Below are positions 13,053 to 23,572 of a DNA stretch of 64,000 bases, piece by piece (the stretch's first letter is position 1; every line of letters begins with the position of its first letter). Location: the NCBI GenBank assembly GCA_033675545.1, contig JAWDGP010004759.1, positions 497,001 to 561,000 on the forward strand, in the 5' to 3' direction. Origin of the DNA: Elysia crispata. Lineage: Eukaryota; Mollusca; Gastropoda; Plakobranchidae. A model generated the notes under the pieces. That model made no database searches and had not been told where the DNA came from. It saw only the letters and a program-made list of their open reading frames with translations. Position numbers and translations under genes: made by a program.

Positions 13053-16000
13053 TTAGTGCTCCCTGTGGTCTATAGACCACTGAGAGTTGTTGAGGACCTC
13101 CCAGGAATAGAAATCAGGTGGTCCTGAAGCAATTAATCCAACATCTTCAATTTCTCCGAAAGAATATTTTGTTCCGCTTCTTTGGAGAAAACGGACACTG
13201 AAGTTGTTGGAGTCCTTGTTGATCTCGATGACCTATTTGAAGTCAGTTAAAAGACATGGCATATTAAAGTAATCTTTTGAAATTAAAATGTTTTATAGGT
13301 CAATTCTTTGTATTATAATAATAATTTACATTAAAATCTTAAAGTAACATCACTCCAAACATAAATATCTTAGGAAACATTTTTGACATGGTACTTAGGA
13401 TTCTTTGAAGATCTAACAAGGAATAAAACTACAAAAGGTATGCTGAAGCTAAGTTAAAAAATATTCTTGCAAAATCGCTTACAGTTGCATAATATGTCTT
13501 CTGAGCCTTATGGATCTGTGCGGTGAGTTTCACAAAATCCCCAACATTAGGAAATTGGTTTTCAGTTCTGGGGAAACAAATGTAGGAATAGCAAAATAAA
13601 TGTAAACAGCACCATTACTTAAGTTTTTTTAGATCATTATCTAAGCACGTCTTCATCATAAAAAAAAAATAAAAAAAACTTTTCATGTAAAAAAAAACAA
13701 AAAACGTTTTCTTACATATTTCCAGCAGCCAAAGGATTTTCCTTCTCAGGGTCTTCCATGAAGGCTTCATTCAAGGTTGTTTTGATACTGAAAGTGAAAG
13801 AAATACAATGGAATGATTATGAAGTATTATAGATTATGAATAGAGCTTTTAAATTAGGATGATGAATTTTACAGAAATTGTTTAAAATGCAGACTAATTC
13901 TAGAACTTTACTTTGGTTTACACTTATATATCGTGTATGGCCCCACAACATCAAGGTTTAGGAACTGGTCTGGTCTTCCCTCTTGGCAGGCTGTGCAGAA
14001 ACAGGAAGCCCCCGTGCCTGTATCACAAATTCTTGCAAAGCCTGGAATTGGTGGTACTTCCTGGTGCCAGGAATTGTCTGAACATCCTCATCCAAGGGAG
14101 TTCGTTCAATGGTGGGGACCAGGAGGTATTTTCTGGTATTAAATAATTCATCACAGATATCAAGTATAGGCAAATACTATCTTGCTCAATTCAAATTCAG
14201 TTTATCTGACATTCTCAAAGTTATATGAAAAGGAAACATACCTGTTCTCTCTCCCCAAAGCTTTTTCAAGGTAGTCTACCATGTCCTTTGCTGAGGCAAA
14301 GTTAAGGCCCTGGTGGGTCGCCCTTTTCAGTGCCTGGCTCAGAATGCCAGTCTCACCATCTGACTCTCCTTTCCCATGCTCAGAGCCGTAATAACATCTC
14401 TGAGGTTGATGAGGCAGGAGGGTCAAATCGTGAAAGCTTCCTCGTCCCTGTCATGAAAGATTCATTGAAACATGAGTAATGAAACTTGAGCTATAGCAGT
14501 ACATTTTAAAATAAATCAATACATCATTATACATGTATTTGATAGTTACCTTGTATTGACTGGCAGCTCCATCACTCCAGATTGTCAAGCGTTTCACTTC
14601 GACTGACTTTCTGAGCTCAGCCAAAGCACGCTGGGTAAACTCCTGGACAGCATGGTGATCATGGATGGTGTTGTCAGAGAGGAAAACTAAACTTTGCCTC
14701 ACCACACTGTCCCCGCGCCTGAAAAAGCAGACAATCGGGTGCACGGTTATCTGCTGTTTCCCAAAATGGGCAGACTTTATTTCAGCAGAATATGCTGCCT
14801 TTCTATTTTCACCAAAGTCTTGCACCATGATGACTTCTCTTGGGAAAGAAAAACAGATAAAAAATGTAGCAAAAGTGTATATGACAGATTAGGCCTGTAT
14901 ATAATATAAATTAAAATATATATTTATATACGGTGAGTCTCTAAATTGGCACAATATGAAAGTGTATTGCAATTACCTTCCTCGGGGTTCTGGCGGTACT
15001 GCTTGAATTGGTGGTACTGCCAGAAAGCCGTAAAAAGATGCTGGATGGAGGTCCCCTTTGTTGGTTCCAGGAGGTCCTTCTCCAGTTCCTTCAGCAAGCT
15101 CCTGCAAGATGTTATAAAAATTTTTTTTTTTTTAATTAAGTAAAGATAAACTAAATGTTTAAGAATTCAAATTTTGAAGAATAATTTAGATTTATTACAC
15201 TGTACCTCAGTGGTCCTTTTTGTTTTGGCTCCATCTTTCCTTCCTATTTCTCTCCCACCGCTGCCACTTCACTTCCTGCATGCCATAGATATCTCTACAA
15301 AAAACATTGAAAGGCCGCATTCGATCACAGCATACTGGACACAATCCTGGAAGAAGAAAAACGATGGTAGAGATTTTTTCCATTTCCTAAGTGATATTTT
15401 TATTGACTGGAGGCTGACAACTAAATTATCTTTAAGTTTTCTTACCGTCAATGCATGTGATCTTAGGCCACCTTTCCTCATGGGGGCAGGTCAAAAAATT
15501 TAACATATCCTTCTCAGAAGGAATTTGGCCTGAATTTCCCAGCTGACGGTTAATTGTGTTGATCTTCAGCCTGAGGACAATTTTAAAATATCAATTTTTG
15601 AGAAGGCAAGGCAAAGAGGAATCAAGTGGAAAAAAAAAGACTTTTAAAAAAATAGATAAATAAGAAAGAAGGATAAACTCACCGCACATTTGTGCAATAA
15701 ATGCATAAACAGCTTTCTAATGGGACGCTCCCCATTAGGCGGCAGTTCCTTGGCCTTAAACTTTGAAATAATGTGAGGCCAATTTTGACACCAGGGTTCT
15801 GCTCTACGAAAGCAGCATGAGTGGCTTTGATGGTCACATTCATAATCCTGGCTGGCCCATGTTTTGTTGAGTACCTCGCATGAGGTAAAATTCTAGATAT
15901 GTCATCTTGACAGTAGAAGAGCTGTGGAGGTATGTGAAAGAATGGTATCAAACTATCCTGAAACATTCCAGGGCTAAAAAATTAAACGGTAAATCATTTA

Positions 16001-17144
16001 ATGTAAAAATACTTTACCTTCACATTATCATGCAGGCTTTTGGAGATGGCTGTAGAGTTTTCGTCGACAGGACCATGCTCTAATTCCTCATTTGGAACTA
16101 TGCCTAGCTCGCTTTCGATGTTAAAGTAGGCCTCTTCTTCTTCGTCCTCTTCAACAAAGAGAGCTTTGCATGGGTGCGAATTTTGCATGCCCATGATTGC
16201 TGCCCTCTTCTCTGGGGTTCTGGGGTTGACTAGGTTCAAAGTTGCTTGGGCAAACTCTGCACTGGTTGCCCCCAACTGCTTTGCCTTCTTCTTGAACTGA
16301 AGCAGCAAAGAAATAATTTTTTATAAAAAATGCTTGTCTCATAAAACTCTTAAAAAAATGTATCAATTTTTGTATAATGATGTAATTTGTGAATAATCAT
16401 AATTACTCACTTCATGATTTAGATTGTCTCATTCTTGAAGATGCTGGCGTGCATGCCTCACATGAAGAATTGAGAGCCAAAGCTTCTGCTTCTCGTTTCT
16501 GTCTGTATTGGTCTCGTCTTTTTTTCCTGCAAATATAATAAACATACACACTCATCATCTTATTCTTGATAATATCACTTGTCACTCATGTGTGTCCAAA
16601 AAAAAAATGTTCCATGGTGGATGCAACTTACTTTATGGCAGTCTTTTTTTGAGAGCTCAAGTTGTCTCTCTGGCGCTTGCGTTGATCAGCTTAGCGCCGA
16701 AGCTCATCCGGGGACATATCTCTTGGCCTTTTTGCAGAGGGTCCTGGTGTCTCATCTGCACAACTTCTTCTGGTCTGGCGCGTTTCCGCAGCTTTCTTAC
16801 ATCGGTAACGTTCGCGCTCTCTTGCCCTTAAAAAAAGCAAGCAGTGGATATTATAATTGAATTATTTTTTGTACTCCAAATTTATATTATGAGTTAACAA
16901 CAACAAAAAAATTAATGGAATGAAAAAAAATTAATTGGATAACATCTTTGGTTTACCTCTTTTCCTCAATCTTTCTATCTCTTTCTTCTATTTGAGCCCT
17001 CGTATGCGTCTCCTCCTCCCACTTCTTTTTCTCTGCATCTCTGTATCTCTGCTGTGATTCTCTTCTTTTTGATAAATATTCCTCATATTTATCAGGCTCG
17101 TTTAATTTCATATTCCTCCGTGCCACAGTAGTTGGGTGAGGCAT
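13053..17144 (-). pseudogene. Decayed 14-exon transposase-like gene (copy 1)
   Basis: Minus-strand exons with good GT-AG borders: 17144-16957, 16826-16632, 16526-16411, 16296-16018, 15921-15683, 15570-15446, 15346-15206, 15101-14977, 14836-14550, 14447-14242, 14132-13912, 13787-13716, 13567-13483 and 13232-13053, about 820 codons. In order: a basic coiled start (SKRRESQQRYRDAEKKK), an acidic segment (VEEDEEEE), a Cys/His block (TCPHEERWPK), a WQYHQF helix, and a core with DFGENR, SAHFGKQQ, WSDGAASQYK and HGKGESDGETG. Then IPGTRKYHQF, a Cys-rich turn, and a C-terminal beta-rich module (VGDFVKLTA, YYATVIEI, FSVRFLQR). The core matches the ORF at 24187-26679. An in-frame TAA at 16691-16693 and frame breaks in exons 3, 7 and 11 suggest decay, though several breaks sit at homopolymers. 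A 5'UTR exon near 18283-18330 (donor TTCAAG|GTAAGG) is likely. Confidence 0.75.
14242..14836 (-). other. Putative catalytic core of copy 1
   Basis: Exons 9 and 10. Candidate acidic residues: Asp of DFGEN (codon 14819-14817), Asp of SDGAASQY (14573-14571) and Asp of HGKGESDG (14360-14358). The first two are 82 codons apart, exactly as in the element at 22-28 kb. The third is 37 codons further on after splicing. An RNase H-fold DDD/E active site is an inference. Confidence 0.6.
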
Positions 17145-18523
17145 TGTGAACTGTGAAGTTATGTAAAGAAAAAAAGGGAAAATCCATTTAGAAAGTTAAA
17201 TTTGTTTGTTCGTGAATATAGTGAAAATTATAATGGATACATTCTAGATTTGGACGCAAAATAATAGTGAAGAGGGTCTAAATTAAATTCTAACGAGTCT
17301 AGTATGATGCATTCAAATACACTTAAATCTAGACCTAGAATAGCTCTCCTTGATTCTTTTTAAATATTATAAATTGTAACTTAAAAATAAATGTTGATTT
17401 GCGTCAGGTCTTAAAGACGCGAAAATCAGTTTAAATCGAAATAACTGACATTGAAACTCTACGATTAACTTTCCACTAGCGCCTGTGCAAAAATTGCTTA
17501 CTCTCTGTTGATAAGTGAGAAATATTATTTAATATAACAAAATTCGATCTAAATAAACCCAAAGAAAATGAAAAAAAAATCTCGACAAAAAGCGAAAACG
17601 AAAAGTGTTTTTCAACTTTAAAATATAAGGCTCTCCTCTAAGCGTTGTTTTTGTATCGCGCAACTCAGAGTTAGCAAGAACAAAGGAAGCGTCGCGTCGA
17701 GAGCTTTCGTTAGTGCGGTGATTTCCGGTTGTCAGACTGTTAACGCTGAGCCGTACACGCAGTCGACACAAAGGTAATATTTCATTCCTAACTCTAAGCA
17801 ACGTTAAACTAATGTCCGAAAACAACCGAGAACGAAACTACACTCAAAACGATGACGTCATGCAAACTAAAATATCGTCTAAATCCGCCGGATTTTAGGA
17901 AAACGAGTACAGCGGAATCGCTGCGATGGCAGAGAATGATCGACACGAACGAGATCGCCGATTAAAAAAAAATTATAAAAATTAAAATTCATCTTCTATT
18001 ATAAATCCGATGCTTTCAGTGTCTTGGAAACACTTTAGAGTGCATTTAAGCACCAAAAACTAGACTACAGGATACATTTTAAGAAATTAGATCTAAATCT
18101 GTATATTCGCGATTTGCCGACACAACAGGCCTCTTGTGACGTCCTTTGTTTACTTCACCAAAACAAAGTGATAAAACGTTGTGTACAACCAATTTTTGAA
18201 CACAGGTTAGTCAAAACATCATGTTTACGACACAAAACACTGAAAACGACAAATTGAATGAAAAAAATATTCAATCCTTACCTTGAAGATCCTGGTGGAA
18301 ATTCAAGTAAAACATTGGTGTCGCCAATTTAGTGTTAGCACTACTTACCGCCAGTGTAATCAATAGAAATCCACGAAATTTTTCAAAACTTTCGTTACTA
18401 AAGCCTCCAGAAAAGTTGAACTAACGACAGAAACTCATCATAATTCGTAATTTTTTAAATGATCTATGCCATCAAGTTGGAAACACAGAAACTGTGTTTT
18501 CACCTCATTGTCTGTTTTCCGCC

Positions 18524-19290
18524 TGGTGCTTGATCTAGTGGAAAAAAAAAATACTTCAGTTCCATATAGAATCTAGATCTAATCTAGAGTGTCTGCACTA
18601 GCTCTCGCGCATTAAGGCTAAGGAAGGGCAAGTCACTCTTATATTTTAGCCTCTTCATATTTGCCCCTCATTCTTTTTACACCATGGTGAGAGTTACCCT
18701 TCCTTGATCGAAATTGGGTGTTACAAAAACAATGAGTTTATTCACTGCTGCACACAACCAGTTTTCGTGCAGTCACCTCGCTAACACCTACTCTCGCCCA
18801 CTGAAATGGGCTGTGCCTATAGTCGCTCAGCGAGTGCTCCAGCAAGCACACAGTCCAAGAATCCATTGTGATTGGTTTATTTTTCTACTTTAAAGTTTGT
18901 ATAGATGATAGCTGTAGCCTTATGTCACACAGTTACCACTAAAAGTCACACATTAGGACCTCCAGGTTACGTAAAATGCCCTATCTTGCACATTTACACT
19001 GCCAACAATAACAGTCACACACTGTTTGAATAAAAATGAGTATAAAAATGTTGTTATGAAAAGTTTGTCATTTTAATTACATACATGTACATAGCATTTA
19101 TAAAAACTTAAAAAAAAATGTTTGTAAAAAATAACCATTCAAAAATTTTCTTCTGTATTTTACTCTTTACTCTCTATTTCTTTATATTATAACACTAACT
19201 TTTACAGAGGCCATGCAAATAAGTAGAAAAAAAATTGAAAAAAAAATTATTCTATATTTTAATCTTTTCTCACTATTTCTTTCCGTTGCA
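18524..19290. other. Intergenic spacer between transposons
   Basis: AT-rich sequence between the end of copy 1 and the PHD finger frame. No gene seen. Terminal repeats of the pogo-type element were sought here and not found. Confidence 0.4.
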
Positions 19291-19293
19291 GCA

Positions 19294-19521
19294 TTAACAC
19301 TTACAGAGGCCACAATAATAAGTCATCTTTTTAATCTCATTCATACTTTTCCCTTCTAAATTTTCATCCTCCAGACATTCAACATGATACCATTTAAAAC
19401 ATCTATCGCACCCAATCCAATCAACAAAATCCTCATCTTTCGCACCAGCACACACGCCGCACAAATTGTCGTCATTTGTCAAACATGCATTATCTCCCTC
19501 AAGGTCATCATCATCGTCCAC
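19294..19521 (-). CDS. PHD finger domain
   Basis: C4HC3 zinc-binding pattern: CGVCAG, CDRCFKWYHVEC and YYCGLC, with the conserved aromatic before the His. In PHD families this fold reads histone H3 tails. The frame is open upstream through an acidic stretch and a Lys/Glu-rich coiled linker to the poly-A run at 19723-19737. There it meets the transposase frame with one base too few (or two too many). I infer one fused protein in the intact version. Confidence 0.8.
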   Translation of the reverse strand: MDDDDDLEGDNACLTNDDNLCGVCAGAKDEDFVDWIGCDRCFKWYHVECLEDENLEGKSMNEIKKMTYYCGLCKC

Positions 19522-19714
19522 ACATTTTGATGATGTTAAATTGTCACTGGTTTCGTTGTCATCATGTTTTTTTGTTTTTATTTTCCTGATTTTTTTTTCC
19601 TTCAGTTCCTTTTGCTTTTGTTTTTCTGCCTTTTCTTCTCTCTCCTTTCTTTTTCTACCTCTGTCCTTTTCTTCTTCTCTTCTCTTTCTTTTTTCTTTCT
19701 ATCTTTTTCTTCTT

Positions 19715-21430
19715 CTATTTTCTTTTTTTTTTTTTTTCGTCTGTCAAGTATTGCCTGAAAGCATCACTGCTAACCATTTTGGGGGGCTGAATGATTTGTC
19801 TCTTTTTCTGTGCCCAACGTGAGGGGAGGGGCAAATTGTCAAAAGTCTGTCTGTCTGACACTGAGTTGGTTGTCTCTGGGAGACTAATCAGTTTTGAGTA
19901 AAGTAAACAAAAAAGTCTTTCTTCGGGGTCGTCTGTGTAAATTTTTAAGGCATGCATAGACTGAAAACGGACAAGTCCGTCAAACCCTACCTTGGCAGCC
20001 AAATCAAGAAGTCTGTCCAAAGACTCTCTGTTTGAAAAATCAGATACATTTTGTACGTCTGAAGAGGATGGAGCTGTAGAGATGTTATTGAGATTTGGAG
20101 CAGGAACTGCAGCCGGCAGTGGGGGCAAGGCAGAGAGGATGGGTGCTGGAGATGGTGAACGAACAGGAAGATTTTCAGGCTCATCATCCTTTGTCTGGTC
20201 TGCAGCTGTCGATGTTGTGGTCTTACACCCTGGAACCAGTCCTGTCGTTTCTAATTGTTCTGTCACTGTGTCACTGTCTGTCTCATTTCTCGAAAGTTCT
20301 GTCACTAGGCCACTGTCCGTTTCTGTTCTCGCAGGTTCTGCTACGCTGTCTGTTTCTGTTCTCGTAGGTTCTGCTACTCTGTCACTGTCTGTTTCTGCCA
20401 TTGTGTCACTGTTTGTTTCAGTGGTCGTCGCATACAGTCTGGATGGTCCCAATTTTGACATGTCGACGTGTTCTGGGTTCCAGGGATATAGCCCAGCTGC
20501 TCTGAATCCAGAGATCACTACATCTTTTTGGATTCCTCGAACCCAAGCTTTTTTCAATACCGAAGAAAATTCCCTTTTGCCAACAATATCGGCATTTTTT
20601 TCTGGGTAATCCATCACCTCCTCCCTCCAGGTTTGCTTCAAGGGCTTGATTGTTGTTAAGTCCAAAGGTTGGACTACATGGTTTGAGTGGCTTGGCAGTA
20701 AATATAAAATAACATGGTCCCTGCACAGTTCACTTACAGTCCACGTCAAGTGTGTCTTATGCCCATCAGCAAATGATAAAACTGGTTTTGCCAAATGATG
20801 TACTGCTGGGATGAAAGCAGTCTTCAGCCAAGTGGCGAAGATCTCCCCATCGATCCATCCATTGTTCGACCAGGCAAGATGTGCCTCTGGAAATTCATCT
20901 AGAGGGTCATAGTTGAATCTCTGGCCTGGAAATATAATTAGAGGGTTGTGGACTTCCCCAGCGGCACTCCCACAGGCCAGGACAGTGATTTGGGTATGAG
21001 TGTCTGTGGATACCTGGTAAACTCTTTTCTCTCCCTTGCTAGCCAGCACTTTGTTAAATCCGCCACCACCAAGCTGGAATCCGCTCTCATCACAATTGAA
21101 AATTTGTGAGGGGTGGTCTAAGACATCTCCTCCAACTGACGTTATCTCTTTGTAGGCTGTCTCAAACCACCCCCTTAACTTGCCTTCGGTGACAGCAGCT
21201 CTTTGTGACCCCAAGGCTTGTGGTGTCCTGAGAGAGATATCAGGATGACGTTTCAAAAATAACTCCACCCATTTTCTTCCAGGATGGTTGTCCTTGAATA
21301 TGGTGACTGCCTTCCGCTCGTTAAGGATGGTCTGGACAGCCCTCTGAATTTGAATCATTGTGCGACCAAAGCCCCGCCTGGCACACTCTTTAATCCACTC
21401 AACCAGCATTGATGACAGTTCTTTCAACCT
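19715..21430 (-). CDS. Pogo transposase long exon (CENP-B-like and DDE_1 domains)
   Basis: About 570 open codons. Visible motifs in order: LVEWIKECARRGFGR, WVELFLKRHPDISLRTPQ, IFNCDESGFQLGG, FPGQRFNYDP, LSFADGHKTH, LLPSHSNHVVQPLD and IKPLKQTW. All three catalytic Asp residues of the DDE_1 family are present and the frame is open throughout, so the enzyme looks recent or maintained. The tail has several copies of a TETDS/VAEP-type repeat. Translation as read stops 3' of A15 at DEKKKKRK. Confidence 0.88.
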   Translation of the reverse strand, partial: RLKELSSMLVEWIKECARRGFGRTMIQIQRAVQTILNERKAVTIFKDNHPGRKWVELFLKRHPDISLRTPQALGSQRAAVTEGKLRGWFETAYKEITSVGGDVLDHPSQIFNCDESGFQLGGGGFNKVLASKGEKRVYQVSTDTHTQITVLACGSAAGEVHNPLIIFPGQRFNYDPLDEFPEAHLAWSNNGWIDGEIFATWLKTAFIPAVHHLAKPVLSFADGHKTHLTWTVSELCRDHVILYLLPSHSNHVVQPLDLTTIKPLKQTWREEVMDYPEKNADIVGKREFSSVLKKAWVRGIQKDVVISGFRAAGLYPWNPEHVDMSKLGPSRLYATTTETNSDTMAETDSDRVAEPTRTETDSVAEPARTETDSGLVTELSRNETDSDTVTEQLETTGLVPGCKTTTSTAADQTKDDEPENLPVRSPSPAPILSALPPLPAAVPAPNLNNISTAPSSSDVQNVSDFSNRESLDRLLDLAAKVGFDGLVRFQSMHALKIYTDDPEERLFCLLYSKLISLPETTNSVSDRQTFDNLPLPSRWAQKKRQIIQPPKMVSSDAFRQYLTDEKKKKRK

Positions 21431-21435
21431 AACAT

Positions 21436-21785
21436 AAAAGTAGCATAATTTTTAGTTACATCATAACAACCTGTATTCCACAAGCTCACTTCAATTATTA
21501 CATAAATTCACTGCCTACAAAAAATCATAGACATGTGATAACACTCAAATTAATGGTAATCATTAATATTCTGAGGTTGTTTAACTCATGGAAGAACCTT
21601 TTCCTTTTGCCAACCTAACAAAAGTAACAAAAGTAGAATAATTTTTAGTTACATCATAACAACTTTGACTCCTCAGACCACTTCAATTATATAAATTCAC
21701 TGCATACAATAAATCATAGATACTCAAATTAACAGTAATCATTAATATACTGAGGTTGCTTACCTCATGGAAGAACCTCTTCCCT
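21436..21785. repeat. Tandem duplication of the pogo gene's exon 1 border and intron
   Basis: Two diverged copies of about 165-175 bp (about 21436-21610 and 21626-21785). Both contain TTTTTAGTTACATCATAAC and end in the sequence of the exon 1/intron border, so the splice border has been duplicated. Confidence 0.85.
21586..21614 (-). CDS. Candidate 29-nt duplicated micro-exon
   Basis: Exon 1 ends in phase 0, but the long exon (acceptor TGTTAG|GTTG) needs 2 nt of carry-over. A duplicated copy of the exon 1 end in the intron is bounded by acceptor TTGTTAG and a weak donor GTTAAA. It is 29 nt long and encodes GKRKRFFHE, which repairs the phase. Its use is an inference; RNA evidence is required. 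Confidence 0.4.
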
Positions 21786-21940
21786 TTAAGGCGGTCTCTC
21801 AAAGTTGAGGGAGGCACGCCATGGTCTCGTGCTGCCTCTTGAATGCCCTTTTTTTCATTTTGCACCGCATGGCGGGCAGCTATCATGGCTTTCTTGGTGT
21901 AAATTAGATTCTTTGGGCGAGGCTTGACTGAAGTTGCCAT
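21764..21940 (-). CDS. Pogo transposase exon 1, Psq helix-turn-helix
   Basis: ATG at 21940-21938 directly follows acceptor TTTCTAG, so an untranslated exon lies upstream; a donor AG|GTGAGTG within the GA tract near 21983 fits. 59 codons, donor GAG|GTAAGC, phase 0. Confidence 0.75.
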
Positions 21941-21984
21941 CTAGAAATGGAAAAAAAAATTGCATTTTAGTTTTTATTACACTC

Positions 21985-22023
<39 letters not shown>

Positions 22024-22159
22024 TTATGTATATATATATATATATATAATATATAAAAATATATATATATATATATAATTATACATGTCTCCCTCTCTTA
22101 TTTGAAACCAAAGTAATAATTGATTCCCCATTTGCAACTCATAAAATATCATCTTATGA

Positions 22160-22237
<78 letters not shown>
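21985..22237. repeat. (TC)n and (TA)n arrays
   Basis: TC at 21985-22021 and 22162-22198, and TA at 22026-22078 and 22199-22236, around direct-repeat copy A. Element copy 2 starts at the edge of the last TA tract. Confidence 0.93.
22086..22165. repeat. Direct repeat A flanking element copy 2
   Basis: About 80 bp (TTGAAACCAAAGTAATAATT, then ACTCATAAAATA, then CTTATGATAT) recur with about 10% divergence and in the same orientation at 28361-28436, so the 6.1 kb element is bracketed by direct repeats. Confidence 0.88.
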
Positions 22238-22238
<1 letters not shown>

Positions 22239-22239
<1 letters not shown>

Positions 22240-22264
22240 GGCGTTTTTCAATATTTGGTCCAAT
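22239..22264 (+). repeat. Terminal inverted repeat, left end of copy 2
   Basis: 26 bp beginning GGGCGTTTTTCAA and ending TTTGGTCCAAT. It matches the reverse complement of 28317-28342 at 23 of 26 positions. Confidence 0.75.
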
Positions 22265-22425
22265 TTGATATGAGAATTTGATTAAATATGAACTTTCTTC
22301 TAGCAATTTAATTTTTTTTCCACTTATTGGTATATGGCTTGGCCTCACTGTGTTAAATTATTGGAGCTTAATTCATGTTATGGTGTTAGTTATGGGCCTC
22401 TGAAGCTTCAAGCCCTATCTGGCCA

Positions 22426-22815
22426 CTCACTCCAGTAACGCACAAATTAAAGTACAGAATTCTGGTGTTAACTGTTAGATCAGGCTAAAATGTTTTGTGC
22501 ACACTAAGGAGTATCTTCTCTCATCAAAAAAAGCAGAAATAGTAAATATTTAGAACGATTTAGAATTTCAGGGTTCAACATGGACTTCATTTTGAAAATT
22601 CTCATTTTTGCGATAGTGATTTATGCAGTCACAAATAGTATCAAAAGCAATAGTTTCAAAACAAAGGCTCACACTGTGAAGTAATATGTGTCCAAATATA
22701 TTGAGAGGAAAACATTGAGAATAACTGTCTTGGCTGTTCAAAAAACAGACAAGTTTCATACGTTATGGGAGTGAGGTCTTCGTTACGGGAGTGAGGACCT
22801 TGTTACGGGAGTGAG
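22426..22815. promoter_or_regulatory. Left subterminal array of GTTACGGGAGTGAG motifs
   Basis: Four copies: 22426-22439 (inverted, one mismatch), 22762-22775 (GTTATGGG variant), 22782-22795 and 22802-22815, the last three spaced 20 bp apart. By analogy with known DNA transposons these may be transposase-binding sites; that is inference. Confidence 0.7.
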
Positions 22816-23572
22816 TATTTTTTAACTGGATTAATGCATAAAGTTGAAATACACAACAACAACAACAAAGACAGGCAATCTTCTCTGTTCAAAATTTGAT
22901 TAATATATCCAAAAGAAATTGCAAAGACAGATTTTTGAATATTTATTATAACCAATATTGATAACAGCTAAAAAATTGTGTAGCATCTGCGCAAACAATA
23001 ACATGATTTCCAAATGACTGAAAAAGGAAAAGTAATATTTTTAATGGCTTAATAATGTTTTGCCCAAAGAGACTTAATGATGTTTTGCTCAAAGAAATTT
23101 GCATCCCCTGCCCCCCTCTTTTTAGCAAACTACAAAAAATGAAAAAAATGAAATCAATGGATCAGAAATTTTTATGACAACAGCCTTATAGCTCTAGATC
23201 CATTGCCTCAGATAGTTCAAGTTAAAAGATTACTTAAAATGGGGGCATTTTGTGTATGTCAATGTATGCATCATGTAAATCACAAAAAATACATAAGTAC
23301 CGGTAATCAAAATGAATAAAACTAAAACTGAAAGAGGGAGTATAAATCCCATAAAGGCAGAAATGTACATGATAATAGAACATTGAATAATTGTATGCAA
23401 ATGAAAAATCCATAGAGATTATGACAAGCAAATAATAACAAACAAAAAAAAAATTCATGTCAAAACAAATACATATGTACATAATTTGTATATTTGAATG
23501 CCTACATGTACCAGTATTCAAATTCAATATTTAAAAGCTCAAGAAAAACTGCTGATATTACCACCAACTGCA

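Larger units (their letters stand above)
12658..18523 (-). mobile_element. DNA transposon copy 1, TIR-bounded, candidate new DDE family
   Basis: A 14-bp inverted repeat GGCGGAAAACAGAC stands at 12658-12671 and, as its reverse complement, at 18510-18523. Directly outside both ends is TGGT (12654-12657 and 18524-18527), a candidate 4-bp target-site duplication. The 5.87 kb enclosed carries one multi-exon minus-strand gene related to the ORF at 24.2-26.7 kb. The gene is broken, so the copy is probably not autonomous. The ends were found by eye; other copies in the genome are needed to prove them. Confidence 0.65.
19294..21940 (-). mobile_element. Pogo/Tigger-type transposase gene with C-terminal PHD finger
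   Basis: Minus-strand gene. Exon 1 (21940-21764) encodes a Psq-type helix-turn-helix with EAARDHGVPPSTLRDRLKGK, for DNA binding. The long exon (21430-19715) encodes the CENP-B-like helical region (LVEWIKECARRGFGR, KWVELFLKRHPD) and the DDE_1 catalytic domain: D in IFNCDESGF, D in LSFADGHKTH, and D in HVVQPLDLTT 34 residues later. A Thr/Glu/Asp-rich repeated tail follows. After a frame break in a 15-A run (19723-19737) another frame continues into a PHD finger. Pogo transposases cut and paste at TA dinucleotides, but no terminal repeats were recognised, so a domesticated gene cannot be excluded. Confidence 0.8.

Noticed and set aside
19992..20609. 205-codon plus-strand frame
   Set aside because: Antisense of the pogo transposase tail repeats.
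18650..22000. Terminal inverted repeats of the pogo-type element
   Set aside because: No convincing inverted pair with flanking TA was found, so no ends are claimed.
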